Positions 17,400 through 26,639 of a stretch of 64,000 nt of DNA are shown here, piece after piece. Under the pieces are notes generated by a model, which did not search any database, was not told the DNA's origin, and saw nothing but the letters and a program-made list of their open reading frames with translations. Location of the stretch: the NCBI RefSeq assembly GCF_002117125.1, contig NZ_CP019344.1, positions 1,302,001 through 1,366,000 on the forward strand. The letters are read 5' to 3'. This DNA is from Nonlabens spongiae. GTDB taxonomy: Bacteria; Bacteroidota; Bacteroidia; Flavobacteriales; Flavobacteriaceae. The translations under genes were made by a program, and so were the position numbers. Numbering within the stretch: position 1 is the first letter of the stretch; the number at the start of each line of letters is the position of its first letter.

Positions 17400-18415
17400 G
17401 AATGTTTTTTCTCTAAATCAGTTAAGCGTTTTTCCAGTTTTGGAAGATTTTTAAAATACACATAGGATCTATTATAATCACCTATGTTGAAGGCAGGAGA
17501 CCCTTGAATTGCACTTCCATCTTTTATATTACTTCCTATACCGCTTTGCGCTTGGATTCCAACTTTATCCCCAACCTTAAGGTGACCTGCGATCCCCACT
17601 TGACCGCCTATGCGGCAAAATTTACCGACTTTGCTACTACCTGCGATGCCCGTTTGGGCTGCAATGGCGGTATGTTTATCAATCTCTACGTTGTGACCTA
17701 TTTGAATCTGGTTATCTAATTTAACACCGTCCTTAATTACAGTACTACCCATAGTCGCGCGATCGATAGTCGTTAGAGCCCCTATGTTCACGTCATTTCC
17801 AATGATTACATTTCCTATTTGAGGTATTTTGTCGTAACTGCCATCTTCTTGAGGTATATACCCAAAACCATCTGCTCCTATGATACTGCCAGCCTCAATG
17901 ACCACACGGTCACCGATTATGCAGTCAGGCATGATCTTAACACCAGCTTGAATGACAACATCATTTCCTAGGGTCACATTATCTCCCACATAGGCTTGCG
18001 GGTAAATTTTCACCCGATTACCCAATTTGACATTACTACCCACGTAAGCAAATGCTCCAAGATAGAGAGACTCACCATACTCAGCTGTATCATGAATAAA
18101 ACTTTGAGGCTCGATTCCTTCTTTGCGGGAACGCACCTCATTCACCATCTTTAAAATTTGAGTGAAGCTTGCATAAGCATCATCTACTCTAATGAGCGTA
18201 CAGTCGAGCTTTTCCTCTGATTTGAATTGATCATCTACGATTACCGCAGTGGCACCTGTGGTACTGATGTGATGGAAGTATTTAGGATTTGAAAGAAAAC
18301 ATAGACTACCCTTTTCTGCTTCCTCAATTTTAGATAAAGTAAATACCTCCTCTTCAGGATTTCCTTCCACTTTTCCATTCAAGGCTTCTGCAATTTGACC
18401 TACGCTAAATTTCAT
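17396..18415 (-). CDS. lpxD: UDP-3-O-acylglucosamine N-acyltransferase (LpxD)
   Basis: Third lipid A step: adds a second 3-hydroxyacyl chain. 339 residues: N-terminal uridine-binding domain (AEALNGKVEGNPEEEV...), hexapeptide beta helix (about 105-300), catalytic His in DNQIQIGHNVEID, C-terminal coil ending KRLTDLEKKHS. It is the first gene of the lpxD-lpxC/fabZ-lpxA-efp run and lies 23 bases after the HD-domain gene on the same strand. Confidence 0.96.
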   Translation of the reverse strand: MKFSVGQIAEALNGKVEGNPEEEVFTLSKIEEAEKGSLCFLSNPKYFHHISTTGATAVIVDDQFKSEEKLDCTLIRVDDAYASFTQILKMVNEVRSRKEGIEPQSFIHDTAEYGESLYLGAFAYVGSNVKLGNRVKIYPQAYVGDNVTLGNDVVIQAGVKIMPDCIIGDRVVIEAGSIIGADGFGYIPQEDGSYDKIPQIGNVIIGNDVNIGALTTIDRATMGSTVIKDGVKLDNQIQIGHNVEIDKHTAIAAQTGIAGSSKVGKFCRIGGQVGIAGHLKVGDKVGIQAQSGIGSNIKDGSAIQGSPAFNIGDYNRSYVYFKNLPKLEKRLTDLEKKHS

Positions 18416-18438
18416 GCGAGCAAAAGTACTAATTTATA

Positions 18439-19662
18439 TCAATCCCTAATTTTGGGAAAGCAGCAGTAGTATTTTGTTACAGAATTTGCTAGCGCCTTGA
18501 AACTTTCCTCTTTTCCTGCTTTGATCAATTCGGTAAGTTTTCCTGATTTGGAAAGGATTTTTATGGGTTTCGCTTTCGCGTAAGCGGAATTAGTAACCTG
18601 CCCAGTAAACACAAAGTAGCTACTCTCATGATCACTTATACCGTATTGCTGCTGAAGTTTCTGCTTTTTCTTTTCCACTTTTTCAGGACTGGTCTGTTTC
18701 TTGGTGAACTTAATTTTCAGGAGCTCTCTTTCAAGAATCATTTTAGACAATTCGCTCAAAACAAAGTCTTTGTGATTGCGATTCATTTTAAGTGCCATAA
18801 TGACATCGGAATCATCAAGAAGTGCAAACCGATCCAAAACTCGAGCATTTTTGAAATCTAGATTTCTGCTGGTAAGAAAAAATTTGAGCGTATCTGGCAA
18901 CGACACGGAGATTCCCTGAGCAATTAATTCCAATGCTCTTTGAATAAAGGATTGCAACAGATGTTCTGCTCCTATTCCCGTTTTGTGTAAGTACACTTGC
19001 CAGTACATAAGCCTGCGGCCCGAGAGAAAATTCTCGACGCTGTACAGCCCTTTTTCTTCAACGACAAGTTGATCATCAATCACATTGAGCATCGCAATTA
19101 GTCGCTGGCTGTTAATATTACCTTCGGCCACGCCGGTATAAAAACTGTCGCGCTTGAGATAATCCATACGATCTATATCAAGCTGACTGGAGATAAGCTC
19201 CAGCATAAATGGGCGGTGGTATTTCCCCTTGAAGATTTGAATCGCCATGGTTAAACTTCCGTTAAACTCAAGGTTGAGCGCCTCCATAAAACTTAGTGAA
19301 ATCTCCTCGTGGGAAACGTCCTTAACGATCCTATTTTCAAGTGCATGGGAGAACGGGCCGTGACCTATGTCATGTAACAAAATGGCTTTGTAAAGCGCAT
19401 CTTCCTCAGCATCAGAAATTGCAACCCTTTTTGAGCGAAGCACTTGGACTGCTTTTTGCATAAGATGCAAACATCCCAAGGCGTGATGAAAACGGGTGTG
19501 ATGAGCTCCAGGATAAACGAGATAACTCAATCCCATTTGTGTGATGCGACGCAATCGCTGAAAGTACGGATGCTCGATGAGTTGATAAATCTCCTCACTG
19601 GGCACGGAAATAAATCCGTAAATGGGATCGTTTAAAATTTTAAGTTTGTTATGCTTTTTCAA
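18439..19662 (-). CDS. HD-domain phosphohydrolase
   Basis: 407 residues related to dGTP triphosphohydrolase-like HD proteins (the dNTPase/SAMHD1 class). N-terminal NDPIYGFISVP, then metal site residues in HHTRFHHALGCLHLM and LLHDIGHGPFSHALE (HD pair), HEEISLSF, and LDIDRMDYLKRD. These support a cytoplasmic metal-dependent phosphatase on nucleotides; the exact substrate is unknown. A one-mismatch copy of the dispersed palindrome lies near its end (A-Y-A-K-A). It is divergent from porX with 30 bases between. Confidence 0.9.
   Translation of the reverse strand: MKKHNKLKILNDPIYGFISVPSEEIYQLIEHPYFQRLRRITQMGLSYLVYPGAHHTRFHHALGCLHLMQKAVQVLRSKRVAISDAEEDALYKAILLHDIGHGPFSHALENRIVKDVSHEEISLSFMEALNLEFNGSLTMAIQIFKGKYHRPFMLELISSQLDIDRMDYLKRDSFYTGVAEGNINSQRLIAMLNVIDDQLVVEEKGLYSVENFLSGRRLMYWQVYLHKTGIGAEHLLQSFIQRALELIAQGISVSLPDTLKFFLTSRNLDFKNARVLDRFALLDDSDVIMALKMNRNHKDFVLSELSKMILERELLKIKFTKKQTSPEKVEKKKQKLQQQYGISDHESSYFVFTGQVTNSAYAKAKPIKILSKSGKLTELIKAGKEESFKALANSVTKYYCCFPKIRD
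18571..18586. repeat. Dispersed palindrome variant, in CDS
   Basis: CGCTTTCGCGTAAGCG, one mismatch from the perfect form, in the HD-domain gene; coding strand reads A-Y-A-K-A. Confidence 0.8.
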
Positions 19663-19692
19663 CAGAGCGCGGTTTAATACAAAGATACTTAT

Positions 19693-21243
19693 ATGGCAGA
19701 GATCAGATTATTGTGGGTAGATGATGAGGTGGACCTTCTGAAACCACACATCATGTTTTTAGAAAAGAAAGGATATACCATCGATACTTGTATAAGTGGG
19801 TCTGAAGCACTAGAAAAAATTGACGAAGTCAACTACGACCTGGTCTTGATGGATGAAAACATGCCGGGACTCACTGGACTTGAAACGCTTCATGAAATTA
19901 AGGAAAAGCAGGCAACGCTCCCGGTAATCATGATTACCAAAAGTGAGGAAGAATATATAATGGACGAAGCCATAGGTTCTAAAATTGCAGATTACCTCAT
20001 CAAACCGGTCAATCCCAACCAAATTCTGCTTTCGCTCAAAAAGAACTTGGATCACTCCAAATTAGTCAATGCAAAAACCTTAAGCGATTACCAGCGGGAA
20101 TTCCGTAAAATCGCCATGGACTTAAGCATGGTCAACTCTTATGAAGAATGGGTGCAATTGTATCAACGCCTACTATATTGGGAACTGGAGCTCGAGGATA
20201 TAGATGATACCGGTATGCTCGAGATTTTAAAGGCTCAAAAATCAGAGGCAAATCAGCAGTTCAGTAAATTCATCGATAAGAATTATGTAGACTGGTTTGA
20301 AGAAGGGGCTGATTCTCCCATTATGAGTCACCAGCTATTCCGCAAGAAGGTCATGCCTCACCTTAAGGAGAAACAACCTGTTCTTTTTGTTGTAATCGAT
20401 AATCTGAGATACGATCAATTCAAAGTCTTTGAGAGCATTATCAACAATCACTACAAGAAAAATGAAGAGCTAACCTATAGCTCGATTTTGCCCACCGCGA
20501 CTCAATATGCTCGTAATGCTATTTTCTCAGGCCTGATGCCTGAAGATATGAAAAAGAGACATCCTAATTTATGGCTGGATGATACGGATGAAGGGGGTAA
20601 AAACATGCATGAAGACGAGTTCCTAACGGCTCAATTGCAGAGGTTAAGATTGAACATCAAACACCAGTATCATAAAATTACAAGTGAAAGTAAAGGCCGC
20701 AAACTGGCCGAAAATTTCAAATCACAAAAAGACAACGATCTTACGGTAGTAGTCTACAACTTTGTGGACATGTTATCGCATTCCAAAACAGAAATGGAAG
20801 TCATTAAAGACCTCGCAAGCACAGATAAATCCTATCGCTCGCTTACTTTGAGTTGGTTTAAGAATTCGCCACTTTTGGAAATCATTCAGCGTGCTCAAGA
20901 ATTGGGGTTCAAACTGATTCTAACTACTGATCATGGTACCATTAACGTGACCACGCCCAGCAAGGTGATCGGAGATAAAAACACCAGTTTGAACTTGAGA
21001 TACAAAACCGGTCGCAGCCTTACCTATGAGGACAAAGAGGTTGTCGCCGCAACAGATCCGTCGACCATCAAGTTACCTAAGATTAATATGAGCAGCAGCT
21101 TCATCTTTGCAAAAGGTGATTATTTCTTTGCCTACCCTAACAATTACAATCACTACGTGAGCTACTACCGCAACACCTACCAGCATGGTGGAGTTTCCCT
21201 TGAAGAGATGTTGATCCCTTTTGCAGTTTTTGATCCACGATAA
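19693..21243 (+). CDS. porX: PorX-like response regulator with PglZ domain
   Basis: 516 residues. Residues 1-120 are a receiver domain: Asp10-Asp11 (LLWVDDEVD), phospho-acceptor Asp54 (DLVLMDENMPG), MITKSEEE and ADYLIKP. After a helical linker (about 125-205) comes a PglZ/alkaline-phosphatase-like domain (about 230-510) with FVVIDNLRYDQF, SILPTATQYARNAIFSG and LILTTDHGTIN, including likely metal ligands. This architecture is that of PorX, which with sensor PorY controls T9SS genes; it is also a phosphodiesterase in characterised cases. Its likely cargo, the 1619-aa protein, lies 15 kb away. Confidence 0.93.
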   Translation: MAEIRLLWVDDEVDLLKPHIMFLEKKGYTIDTCISGSEALEKIDEVNYDLVLMDENMPGLTGLETLHEIKEKQATLPVIMITKSEEEYIMDEAIGSKIADYLIKPVNPNQILLSLKKNLDHSKLVNAKTLSDYQREFRKIAMDLSMVNSYEEWVQLYQRLLYWELELEDIDDTGMLEILKAQKSEANQQFSKFIDKNYVDWFEEGADSPIMSHQLFRKKVMPHLKEKQPVLFVVIDNLRYDQFKVFESIINNHYKKNEELTYSSILPTATQYARNAIFSGLMPEDMKKRHPNLWLDDTDEGGKNMHEDEFLTAQLQRLRLNIKHQYHKITSESKGRKLAENFKSQKDNDLTVVVYNFVDMLSHSKTEMEVIKDLASTDKSYRSLTLSWFKNSPLLEIIQRAQELGFKLILTTDHGTINVTTPSKVIGDKNTSLNLRYKTGRSLTYEDKEVVAATDPSTIKLPKINMSSSFIFAKGDYFFAYPNNYNHYVSYYRNTYQHGGVSLEEMLIPFAVFDPR

Positions 21244-21244
21244 T

Positions 21245-21646
21245 ATGGAAATGAATTACGCTTTAAGCGAAATTGATAACGTATCTGAAACCATTCTAAA
21301 AAATCGGGTTCACGATACAATTATCTTCAAGGCGCCCATTGGAGCGGGAAAAACTACCTTAATTAAGACTCTTTGTAAAGAACTGGGTGTCGAGGGAGAA
21401 ATCTCCTCTCCTACGTTTAGTTTGGTTAATGAGCATCAAGGTAAATCTGAAGATATTTTGCATTTTGACTTGTACCGTATGGAGTCCAAAGAAGAGTTGT
21501 ACGGTATAGGCATGGAAGATTACCTGGATCGAAAGGCGTTGAAATTGATCGAGTGGCCAGAACTTGCCATGGATTTGCTGGATCAACATCATGTCGTAGA
21601 GATTGAAATAGTTGACGCTGATCGTAGAAGGCTCGTTTTCGCTTAA
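21245..21646 (+). CDS. tsaE: tRNA t6A synthesis ATPase TsaE
   Basis: ATPase that cycles the TsaB-TsaD complex making N6-threonylcarbamoyladenosine at tRNA position 37. About 133 residues from the ATG at 21245; a longer frame from 21221 would overlap porX. Walker A is APIGAGKTTLIKT, followed by SSPTFSLVNEH, and ILHFDLYRM and LIEWPEL, all diagnostic. It starts one base after porX stops. Both its first codons and its stop codon fall within copies of the second dispersed palindrome. Confidence 0.95.
   Translation: MEMNYALSEIDNVSETILKNRVHDTIIFKAPIGAGKTTLIKTLCKELGVEGEISSPTFSLVNEHQGKSEDILHFDLYRMESKEELYGIGMEDYLDRKALKLIEWPELAMDLLDQHHVVEIEIVDADRRRLVFA
21255..21273. repeat. Second palindrome type, imperfect copy at tsaE start
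   Basis: ATTACGCTTTAAGCGAAAT is a near-palindrome (one mismatched pair) whose other strand contains the core CGCTTAAAGCG of the copies at 21635 and 37597. It spans codons 4-10 of tsaE and reads Y-A-L-S-E. Confidence 0.55.
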
Positions 21647-21655
21647 AGCGAAAAC
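21635..21655. repeat. Second palindrome type, copy over tsaE stop codon
   Basis: A 21-bp perfect palindrome with core TTTTCGCTTAAAGCGAAAA. It encodes the last residues V-F-A of TsaE and its TAA stop (21644-21646). Identical to the copy at 37597-37617. Confidence 0.85.
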
Positions 21656-21727
21656 AAAATTATTTCAAGCCTCTGCATACGTTCATTTTTCTTACATTTA
21701 AATCTGGTAACTAACCCGACCTGATTT

Positions 21728-22927
21728 ATGATGTCTCTTTCCTCACCATTTACAAAAGATGAGCTCATTCCTCAAGAAGAACGTCTTGAGATAATGAGAG
21801 ACAAGCAAGATCTTTTTATAGGTATTCCAAAAGAAACCCAGCATCAAGAAAAAAGAGTCTGCCTCACTCCAGACGCTGTCGCCGCACTCACTGCACACGG
21901 GCATCGCATTATTGTTGAAAAGGGAGCTGGTGAAGGCAGTAGCTTTACAGATGAACAATATAACGAAGCAGGCGCAGAACTAACCAGCGATACCGCAAAG
22001 GTTTTTTCTTGCCAAATGATCCTCAAGGTAGCACCGCCTTCTCTGGAAGAAATCAAACTGATCAAACCTCAAACGGTTTTAATTTCTACTGTCCAGCTGA
22101 AGACTCGGAACAAGGAATACTTTACCCAACTTTCAAAAAAGAAAATTACCGCTCTAGGCTTTGAATTTATCGTTGATGATGAAGGAAGGTTTTCGGCAGT
22201 GAATGCTCTGAGCGAGATTTCTGGTATCGCTTCTGTTTTAATCGCATCTGAACTCTTGTCGTCTGGAAAAAATAGAACTGGTCAGTTATTTGGGAATATT
22301 ACGGGAGTCCCTCCTATTGAGGTTGTGATTTTAGGTGCTGGAACGGTTGGGGAATTTGCCGCCAGAACCGCTTTGGGACTTGGTGCGAGTGTGCGCGTTT
22401 TTGATAACAGCATTTCAAAACTGAGGAATTTACAAACGCGCGTGAGCCAGCAACTGTACACCTCTACGATTCAACCTAAATATTTACTCAAAGCTCTGAT
22501 GCGCTGTGATGTTGCCATTGGTGCGCTTGCAGGCGAAAACCGTGCTCCAGTCGTTGTCTCTCAAACTATGGTTGAGAATATGAAAGAAGGCAGCGTGATC
22601 ATCGACGTGAGTATCGATATGGGAGGCTGTTTTGAAACTAGTGAAATTACCAGCCACGACAAACCTACCTTCACAAAACTGGGAGTGACCCATTACTGCG
22701 TACCTAATTTACCCAGTCGATATTCTAAAACAGCTTCTATATCCTTGAGCAATATGTTCACGCCCTACCTTTTGAAAATTGCTGAGGAAGGAGGCATCGA
22801 GCATGCGATACGTATGGATAAAGGTCTCAAGTGCGGAGTTTATTTATACCATGGCATCCTAACAAATAAATCTATAGGGCAATGGTTTGACATACCTAGC
22901 AGCGACGTAAATTTGCTGATCTTTTAA
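21728..22927 (+). CDS. ald: Alanine dehydrogenase
   Basis: NAD-dependent oxidation of L-alanine to pyruvate and ammonia, or the reverse. 399 residues: N-terminal AlaDH/PNT domain with IGIPKETQHQEKRVCLTPD (catalytic Lys/Arg region), VEKGAGEGSSFTDEQY, then the NAD domain with VVILGAGTVGEFAARTALG. VPNLPSRYSKTASISLSNM near the end is typical of this family. It is longer at the N-terminus (about 30 residues before the domain) than the usual 370. It could instead be a related PNT-like dehydrogenase. Confidence 0.88.
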   Translation: MMSLSSPFTKDELIPQEERLEIMRDKQDLFIGIPKETQHQEKRVCLTPDAVAALTAHGHRIIVEKGAGEGSSFTDEQYNEAGAELTSDTAKVFSCQMILKVAPPSLEEIKLIKPQTVLISTVQLKTRNKEYFTQLSKKKITALGFEFIVDDEGRFSAVNALSEISGIASVLIASELLSSGKNRTGQLFGNITGVPPIEVVILGAGTVGEFAARTALGLGASVRVFDNSISKLRNLQTRVSQQLYTSTIQPKYLLKALMRCDVAIGALAGENRAPVVVSQTMVENMKEGSVIIDVSIDMGGCFETSEITSHDKPTFTKLGVTHYCVPNLPSRYSKTASISLSNMFTPYLLKIAEEGGIEHAIRMDKGLKCGVYLYHGILTNKSIGQWFDIPSSDVNLLIF

Positions 22928-22945
22928 AAGTCAAAGAGATTCAGG

Positions 22946-23317
22946 ATGAAATTCGGACAGCGATTAGGTTATTATATGGGAGGTTTTGCGATAGGATTGG
23001 TATTCCTTGCTTTTTTCCTAACTGGTAAACGCACGCAATGCACCTGGCTGCCCGAAGATCGTGTGCTTTCTGATTTCCAGAGAAAATCTGTTAGACTATC
23101 TCCAGAAGTACGCGAAATGCTCAAAAACCAAGAACTCGATACTTTGAGCATTCAAATGATCCTTAAGTACGGTGACGTGGATTTCTCAAAATCCCATACA
23201 GACACCATGCCCTGCAAATTTTACCACGTATCTGGTAGACAAGAACTTAAAAATACCGCCCTATGGGTGCAAAATTGCGATCGGTTTTTGAGGGTTGAGG
23301 AGGTTTTGAAAAAGTAA
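22946..23317 (+). CDS. Conserved unknown membrane-anchored protein
   Basis: 123 residues with one N-terminal helix (GYYMGGFAIGLVFLAFFLTG), then KRTQCTWLPEDRVLSDFQRK and a polar domain ending RQELKNTALWVQNCDRFL. Three conserved-looking Cys residues (positions about 32, 76 and 112) may have structural or metal roles. The start lies 18 bases after ald, suggesting co-transcription. Relatives exist in Bacteroidota as hypothetical proteins; no function is known to me. Confidence 0.7.
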   Translation: MKFGQRLGYYMGGFAIGLVFLAFFLTGKRTQCTWLPEDRVLSDFQRKSVRLSPEVREMLKNQELDTLSIQMILKYGDVDFSKSHTDTMPCKFYHVSGRQELKNTALWVQNCDRFLRVEEVLKK

Positions 23318-23412
23318 TTTTTGGTTACACCCCAAACGCATTTCGACGCCGCTCAATGCATCGTCTCAAGGGGCTATGATTTCAAAAATCTCTTGAAATT
23401 TGTTTTTGTTTT

Positions 23413-23454
23413 CGACTTCAACTTCAAGTTCGACTTCAACTTCAAATTCAAGTT
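23413..23454. repeat. Degenerate hexamer array, 7 units
   Basis: Seven units of consensus CRANTT (CGACTT CAACTT CAAGTT, then CGACTT, CAACTT, CAAATT, CAAGTT) end against the stop codon of the proline dehydrogenase gene. The same consensus recurs at 44125, 44245 and 44328. The 137-base gap around it holds no gene. Confidence 0.75.
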
Positions 23455-24624
23455 CTAAATCCCCCTCCTCTTCATTTCCTGTTTGATCAAGGCTAGCTCC
23501 CGTCCTACCTGACCGGCGACTGAGGTATTTTCTTGCGCCCTTCTAATCAAATAGGGCATTACATCTTTAATAGGACCAAAAGGCAATATTTTAAATGTGT
23601 TGTGTCCCAATGCAGCCAGATTGAAAGTAAGGTTATCACTCATTCCATAAAGCTGCCCGAACCAAACATCTGGCGTTTTTGGATCAATGTCACGCTCTTT
23701 AAGTACTTGCATCGCAGCGAGCGTGCTTTCTTCATTATGCGTGCCTATACAGAGTTTGATACGATCCAGACGGTCGAGTATAAAATGCATGACCGCATTG
23801 AACATATCGTCGGTAGCTTGTTTGTTTTTACAAATCGGGCTGGGATAACGCATCTTTTCAGCGCGTTCCCGCTCCTTTTCCATATACGCACCGCGCACGA
23901 TTTTGGCACCTATCAGATAATCATTTTCAGTTGCATCTTTGTAAAGCTTTTTCACATATTCCAGCCTATCGTGGCGATAGCACTGAATAGTATTGTAGAC
24001 GTATGCCTGCTCTTTATTGTATTTAGACATCATCTCCTGGATCAGCTCGTCTGCCGCATCTTGCATCCAGGACTCTTCACCATCAAAGAGCAGCGCGATA
24101 TCACTATCAGCTGCGGTTTTACAAAGAAGGTCAACTCTATTATAGATACGTCCCCACTCTAGTTGCTCATCTTCTGTAAGCCTCTCTTTTGAAGACACCT
24201 TTTGCCAAAGCTCAAACCTACCTATTCCTGTAGGCTTCACTACCTCAAAGGGTAAGGCATTATGCTCACTTGCCCCATGAATAAGGGTAAGCTTCTTACC
24301 TACAACGTTGTCAAAGTCGGCCTCATCCTCTTTTCCCTCTACGCTATAATCGAGTATGGAACTCACTCCCTTTTCATACATTTTTCCAACTAAAGGCATG
24401 CACTCCTCATCAGTCGTGCCCCCACAAAACTGCTCAAAAATCGTATTCTTGATCAGTTTATTAACAGGCAACCTAAGTTTGAGCGCCGCCATTGTTGCCT
24501 TTGAACCAAAATTCACCAACCAGGGTTTTCCCATCATCGTAAAAATGAAGTGAGACTTTCTCAACTCTGCATCAGACTTGAGTGAAAAGGCGTTTTCAGT
24601 ATTATTAAAGGGGTTTTCTGCCAT
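23455..24624 (-). CDS. Proline dehydrogenase (PRODH)
   Basis: FAD enzyme that oxidises proline to pyrroline-5-carboxylate at the membrane. 389 residues, monofunctional, unlike the fused PutA. TIM-barrel motifs include SSILDYSVEGKE, DGEESWMQDAADELI, YNTIQCYRHDRLEYV, GAKIVRGAYMEKERERA and the C-terminal PYLIRRAQENTSV with the paired Arg that hold the substrate. The second enzyme (P5C dehydrogenase) is not in the window. The gene is leftward and divergent from aroB, with the dispersed palindrome between them. Confidence 0.93.
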   Translation of the reverse strand: MAENPFNNTENAFSLKSDAELRKSHFIFTMMGKPWLVNFGSKATMAALKLRLPVNKLIKNTIFEQFCGGTTDEECMPLVGKMYEKGVSSILDYSVEGKEDEADFDNVVGKKLTLIHGASEHNALPFEVVKPTGIGRFELWQKVSSKERLTEDEQLEWGRIYNRVDLLCKTAADSDIALLFDGEESWMQDAADELIQEMMSKYNKEQAYVYNTIQCYRHDRLEYVKKLYKDATENDYLIGAKIVRGAYMEKERERAEKMRYPSPICKNKQATDDMFNAVMHFILDRLDRIKLCIGTHNEESTLAAMQVLKERDIDPKTPDVWFGQLYGMSDNLTFNLAALGHNTFKILPFGPIKDVMPYLIRRAQENTSVAGQVGRELALIKQEMKRRGI

Positions 24625-24716
24625 GCTACAAATATATTACGCAAAGGATTGAGAATAATGAGGTACTGCCTACTTTTGACGAGCACGATTAGGTCGTGAG
24701 AGATGGAAAATAATTA

Positions 24717-24732
24717 CGCTTTCGCGAAAGCG
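24717..24732. repeat. Dispersed palindrome, intergenic
   Basis: Perfect core CGCTTTCGCGAAAGCG, extended to 22 bp (24714-24735) by TTA and TAA flanks, between the divergent proline dehydrogenase and aroB genes, 14 bases before aroB. Confidence 0.9.
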
Positions 24733-24748
24733 TAACACCTTATAAATC

Positions 24749-25813
24749 ATGGATAGCATAATTACCTCAAACAGTACCACGCACTTTGATGAAAGGGCTT
24801 ATCAAGAACTGAATACATATATAGCTGACAAAGCACCCAGCGTGATTTTTTTGCTCGTGGACAGCAACACTATGGAGCATTGCTACCCGCATTTTATGCC
24901 TATGCTAGAAACCAGTGCACGTATTGAGGTGATCGAGATAGATGCTGGTGAAGAATTTAAAAATATCGAGACCTGTAGTGGGGTCTGGGCAGCCATGATT
25001 GAGCTGGGCTGTGATAGGCAAAGCTTGATGATCAATCTGGGTGGTGGAGTAGTCACTGATCTGGGCGGCTTTGTAGCCTCTACCATTAAGAGAGGAATCG
25101 ATTTTATACATATCCCAACTACGGTGCTAGGAATGGTTGACGCCGCCATAGGAGGCAAAAATGGTGTGGATCTAGGTCATCTCAAAAATCAGGTAGGGGT
25201 GATCCAGCCGCCAGTAATGACACTCATTGACACTAACTTTTTACAAACGCTGCCTAAAAAGCATTTGCGTAATGGTAGTATAGAAATGTTTAAACACGGT
25301 CTTATAGCAGATCGAGATTACTGGCAAAAAATGCTGTTAATCAATAGTCAATATTATACAGATCGATTTGATTCCCTCATCCATGGCTCCGTTGAGATCA
25401 AAAGTGGTATTGTGCAGGATGATCCCACTGAAAAAGGTGCTCGTAAAGCACTCAATTATGGGCATACCATAGGACATGCTATCGAGTCTTATTGTCTAAG
25501 TAGTGATAAACATGTGAATTTATTACATGGTGAGGCTATAGCCATAGGCATTTATCTAGAGAGTTTTTTGAGTACAAAACATTCTGGGTTATCGAGGGCT
25601 GAATTTGAGGAGATAGAAAACTGGTATCAACCTTTAGAACTATCGGCTTCATTTAGTGATTCTGAAGTAGATGAAATGATTGATATTATGAGCCATGATA
25701 AGAAAAACGTGAACGGACAAATACGTTTTGTACTGCTAGAAAAAATTGGAACTTTCAAAACCGATGTTCACCTTCAAGCGCAGCAAATCAAAAAAGCTTT
25801 TGAGTTACTATAA
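24749..25813 (+). CDS. aroB: 3-dehydroquinate synthase (AroB)
   Basis: Second shikimate-pathway step: converts DAHP to 3-dehydroquinate using NAD and a divalent metal. 354 residues. NAD-binding NLGGGVVTDLGGFVAST, PTTVLGMVDAAIGGKNGVDL, metal ligands in EMFKHGLI, LNYGHTIGHAIE and HGEAIAIGI. It stands alone, rightward; the palindrome precedes its start by 14 bases and may interfere with or mark its promoter region. Confidence 0.97.
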   Translation: MDSIITSNSTTHFDERAYQELNTYIADKAPSVIFLLVDSNTMEHCYPHFMPMLETSARIEVIEIDAGEEFKNIETCSGVWAAMIELGCDRQSLMINLGGGVVTDLGGFVASTIKRGIDFIHIPTTVLGMVDAAIGGKNGVDLGHLKNQVGVIQPPVMTLIDTNFLQTLPKKHLRNGSIEMFKHGLIADRDYWQKMLLINSQYYTDRFDSLIHGSVEIKSGIVQDDPTEKGARKALNYGHTIGHAIESYCLSSDKHVNLLHGEAIAIGIYLESFLSTKHSGLSRAEFEEIENWYQPLELSASFSDSEVDEMIDIMSHDKKNVNGQIRFVLLEKIGTFKTDVHLQAQQIKKAFELL

Positions 25814-25908
25814 CATTATGATTGTCAGGATCAGGTAAAATTATTTTGATCAGATTGTATTTTATGTTTTAAAATCTATAATTTCGGTATTAAAGAAAAT
25901 TGCAAAAC

Positions 25909-26235
25909 ATGAGAAACGTTATAGTTGATTACAAGAAATTAACCCCAGAAGTTCTTCAACTCCTTGTAGAGAAATACCCTGATGGTTATGGAGATGATGA
26001 TATCATTTCCTTCAAAAACCATAAATACGAAACTATTGAAGCTGTTGAAGTTACCACAGCAGACACAAAGTACTTAGTCAAAATATCAAAACGCCTAAGC
26101 ATGCAAATGGACGCTTTTGATGAAGATGATTATTCTGAAAAAGAGATGGATGACCCAGATGCACTACCTGAAATCTCTCTAGAGAAAGCAGAGCAAGTAG
26201 GTGGCGGAACTGACGATAGTGGTGAAGAAGAGTGA
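25909..26235 (+). CDS. Small acidic protein of unknown function
   Basis: About 108 residues from the ATG at 25909 (MRNVIVDYKKL); a TTG at 25900 would add three. The first 70 residues look like a small alpha/beta fold (DYKKLTPEVLQLLVEKYPDGYGDDDII), and the last 40 are strongly acidic (DEDDYSEKEMDDPD, then GGGTDDSGEEE). Similar proteins are widely conserved and unnamed in Flavobacteriia. No Cys, no signal, so cytoplasmic. Confidence 0.75.
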   Translation: MRNVIVDYKKLTPEVLQLLVEKYPDGYGDDDIISFKNHKYETIEAVEVTTADTKYLVKISKRLSMQMDAFDEDDYSEKEMDDPDALPEISLEKAEQVGGGTDDSGEEE

Positions 26236-26340
26236 ACCTTGCCTCAAATCTTGAATCGCTATTGAAAACATGATCTAATCAACCTATAATGATCTTAACA
26301 ACACTCTATTCTTCATGCAAAAAAAACGCTCAAGTTAAAA

Positions 26341-26628
26341 TTGAGTACAATTACTAGAGGAGAACTTCATAAAGAAATGGGTGATCAAATCACTATCACC
26401 TGTAATTCTTGCGCGACCGTGAATCGTAAATATATTAATCGCATAAGTGCTGATGTGGACAACCGCATAATACTTGCAGGTATTTCTGCTGGAATAATCA
26501 TTAGTGCCTTATCGGTATTTCATTTTAGTTTTATTGCAACCCTGTTACTATGCATTCCGATCATTGTGTGTATAATAGAAATGAGTAAATCGCATGCATT
26601 CAAATCCTATCGCATAAGACGGTCTTAA
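26341..26628 (+). CDS. Small two-helix membrane protein with CxxC
   Basis: 95 residues from a TTG at 26341, or 83 from the ATG at 26377. It has a CNSC motif (residues about 21-24) that could be half of a zinc ribbon, and two adjacent membrane helices at about 42-80 (ILAGISAGIIISALSVFHF, then IATLLLCIPIIVCII). Basic tail KSYRIRRS. No family recognised; real coding is likely but not certain. Confidence 0.5.
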   Translation: MSTITRGELHKEMGDQITITCNSCATVNRKYINRISADVDNRIILAGISAGIIISALSVFHFSFIATLLLCIPIIVCIIEMSKSHAFKSYRIRRS

Positions 26629-26639
26629 AAAACTACATA

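Noticed and set aside
18421..18428. CAAAAGTA as an lpxD promoter box
   Set aside because: It lies 6 bases from the start codon without a partner box and lpxD is probably co-transcribed with the preceding gene.
24743..25158. Reverse frames within aroB
   Set aside because: Antisense shadows of a complete, well-conserved enzyme.
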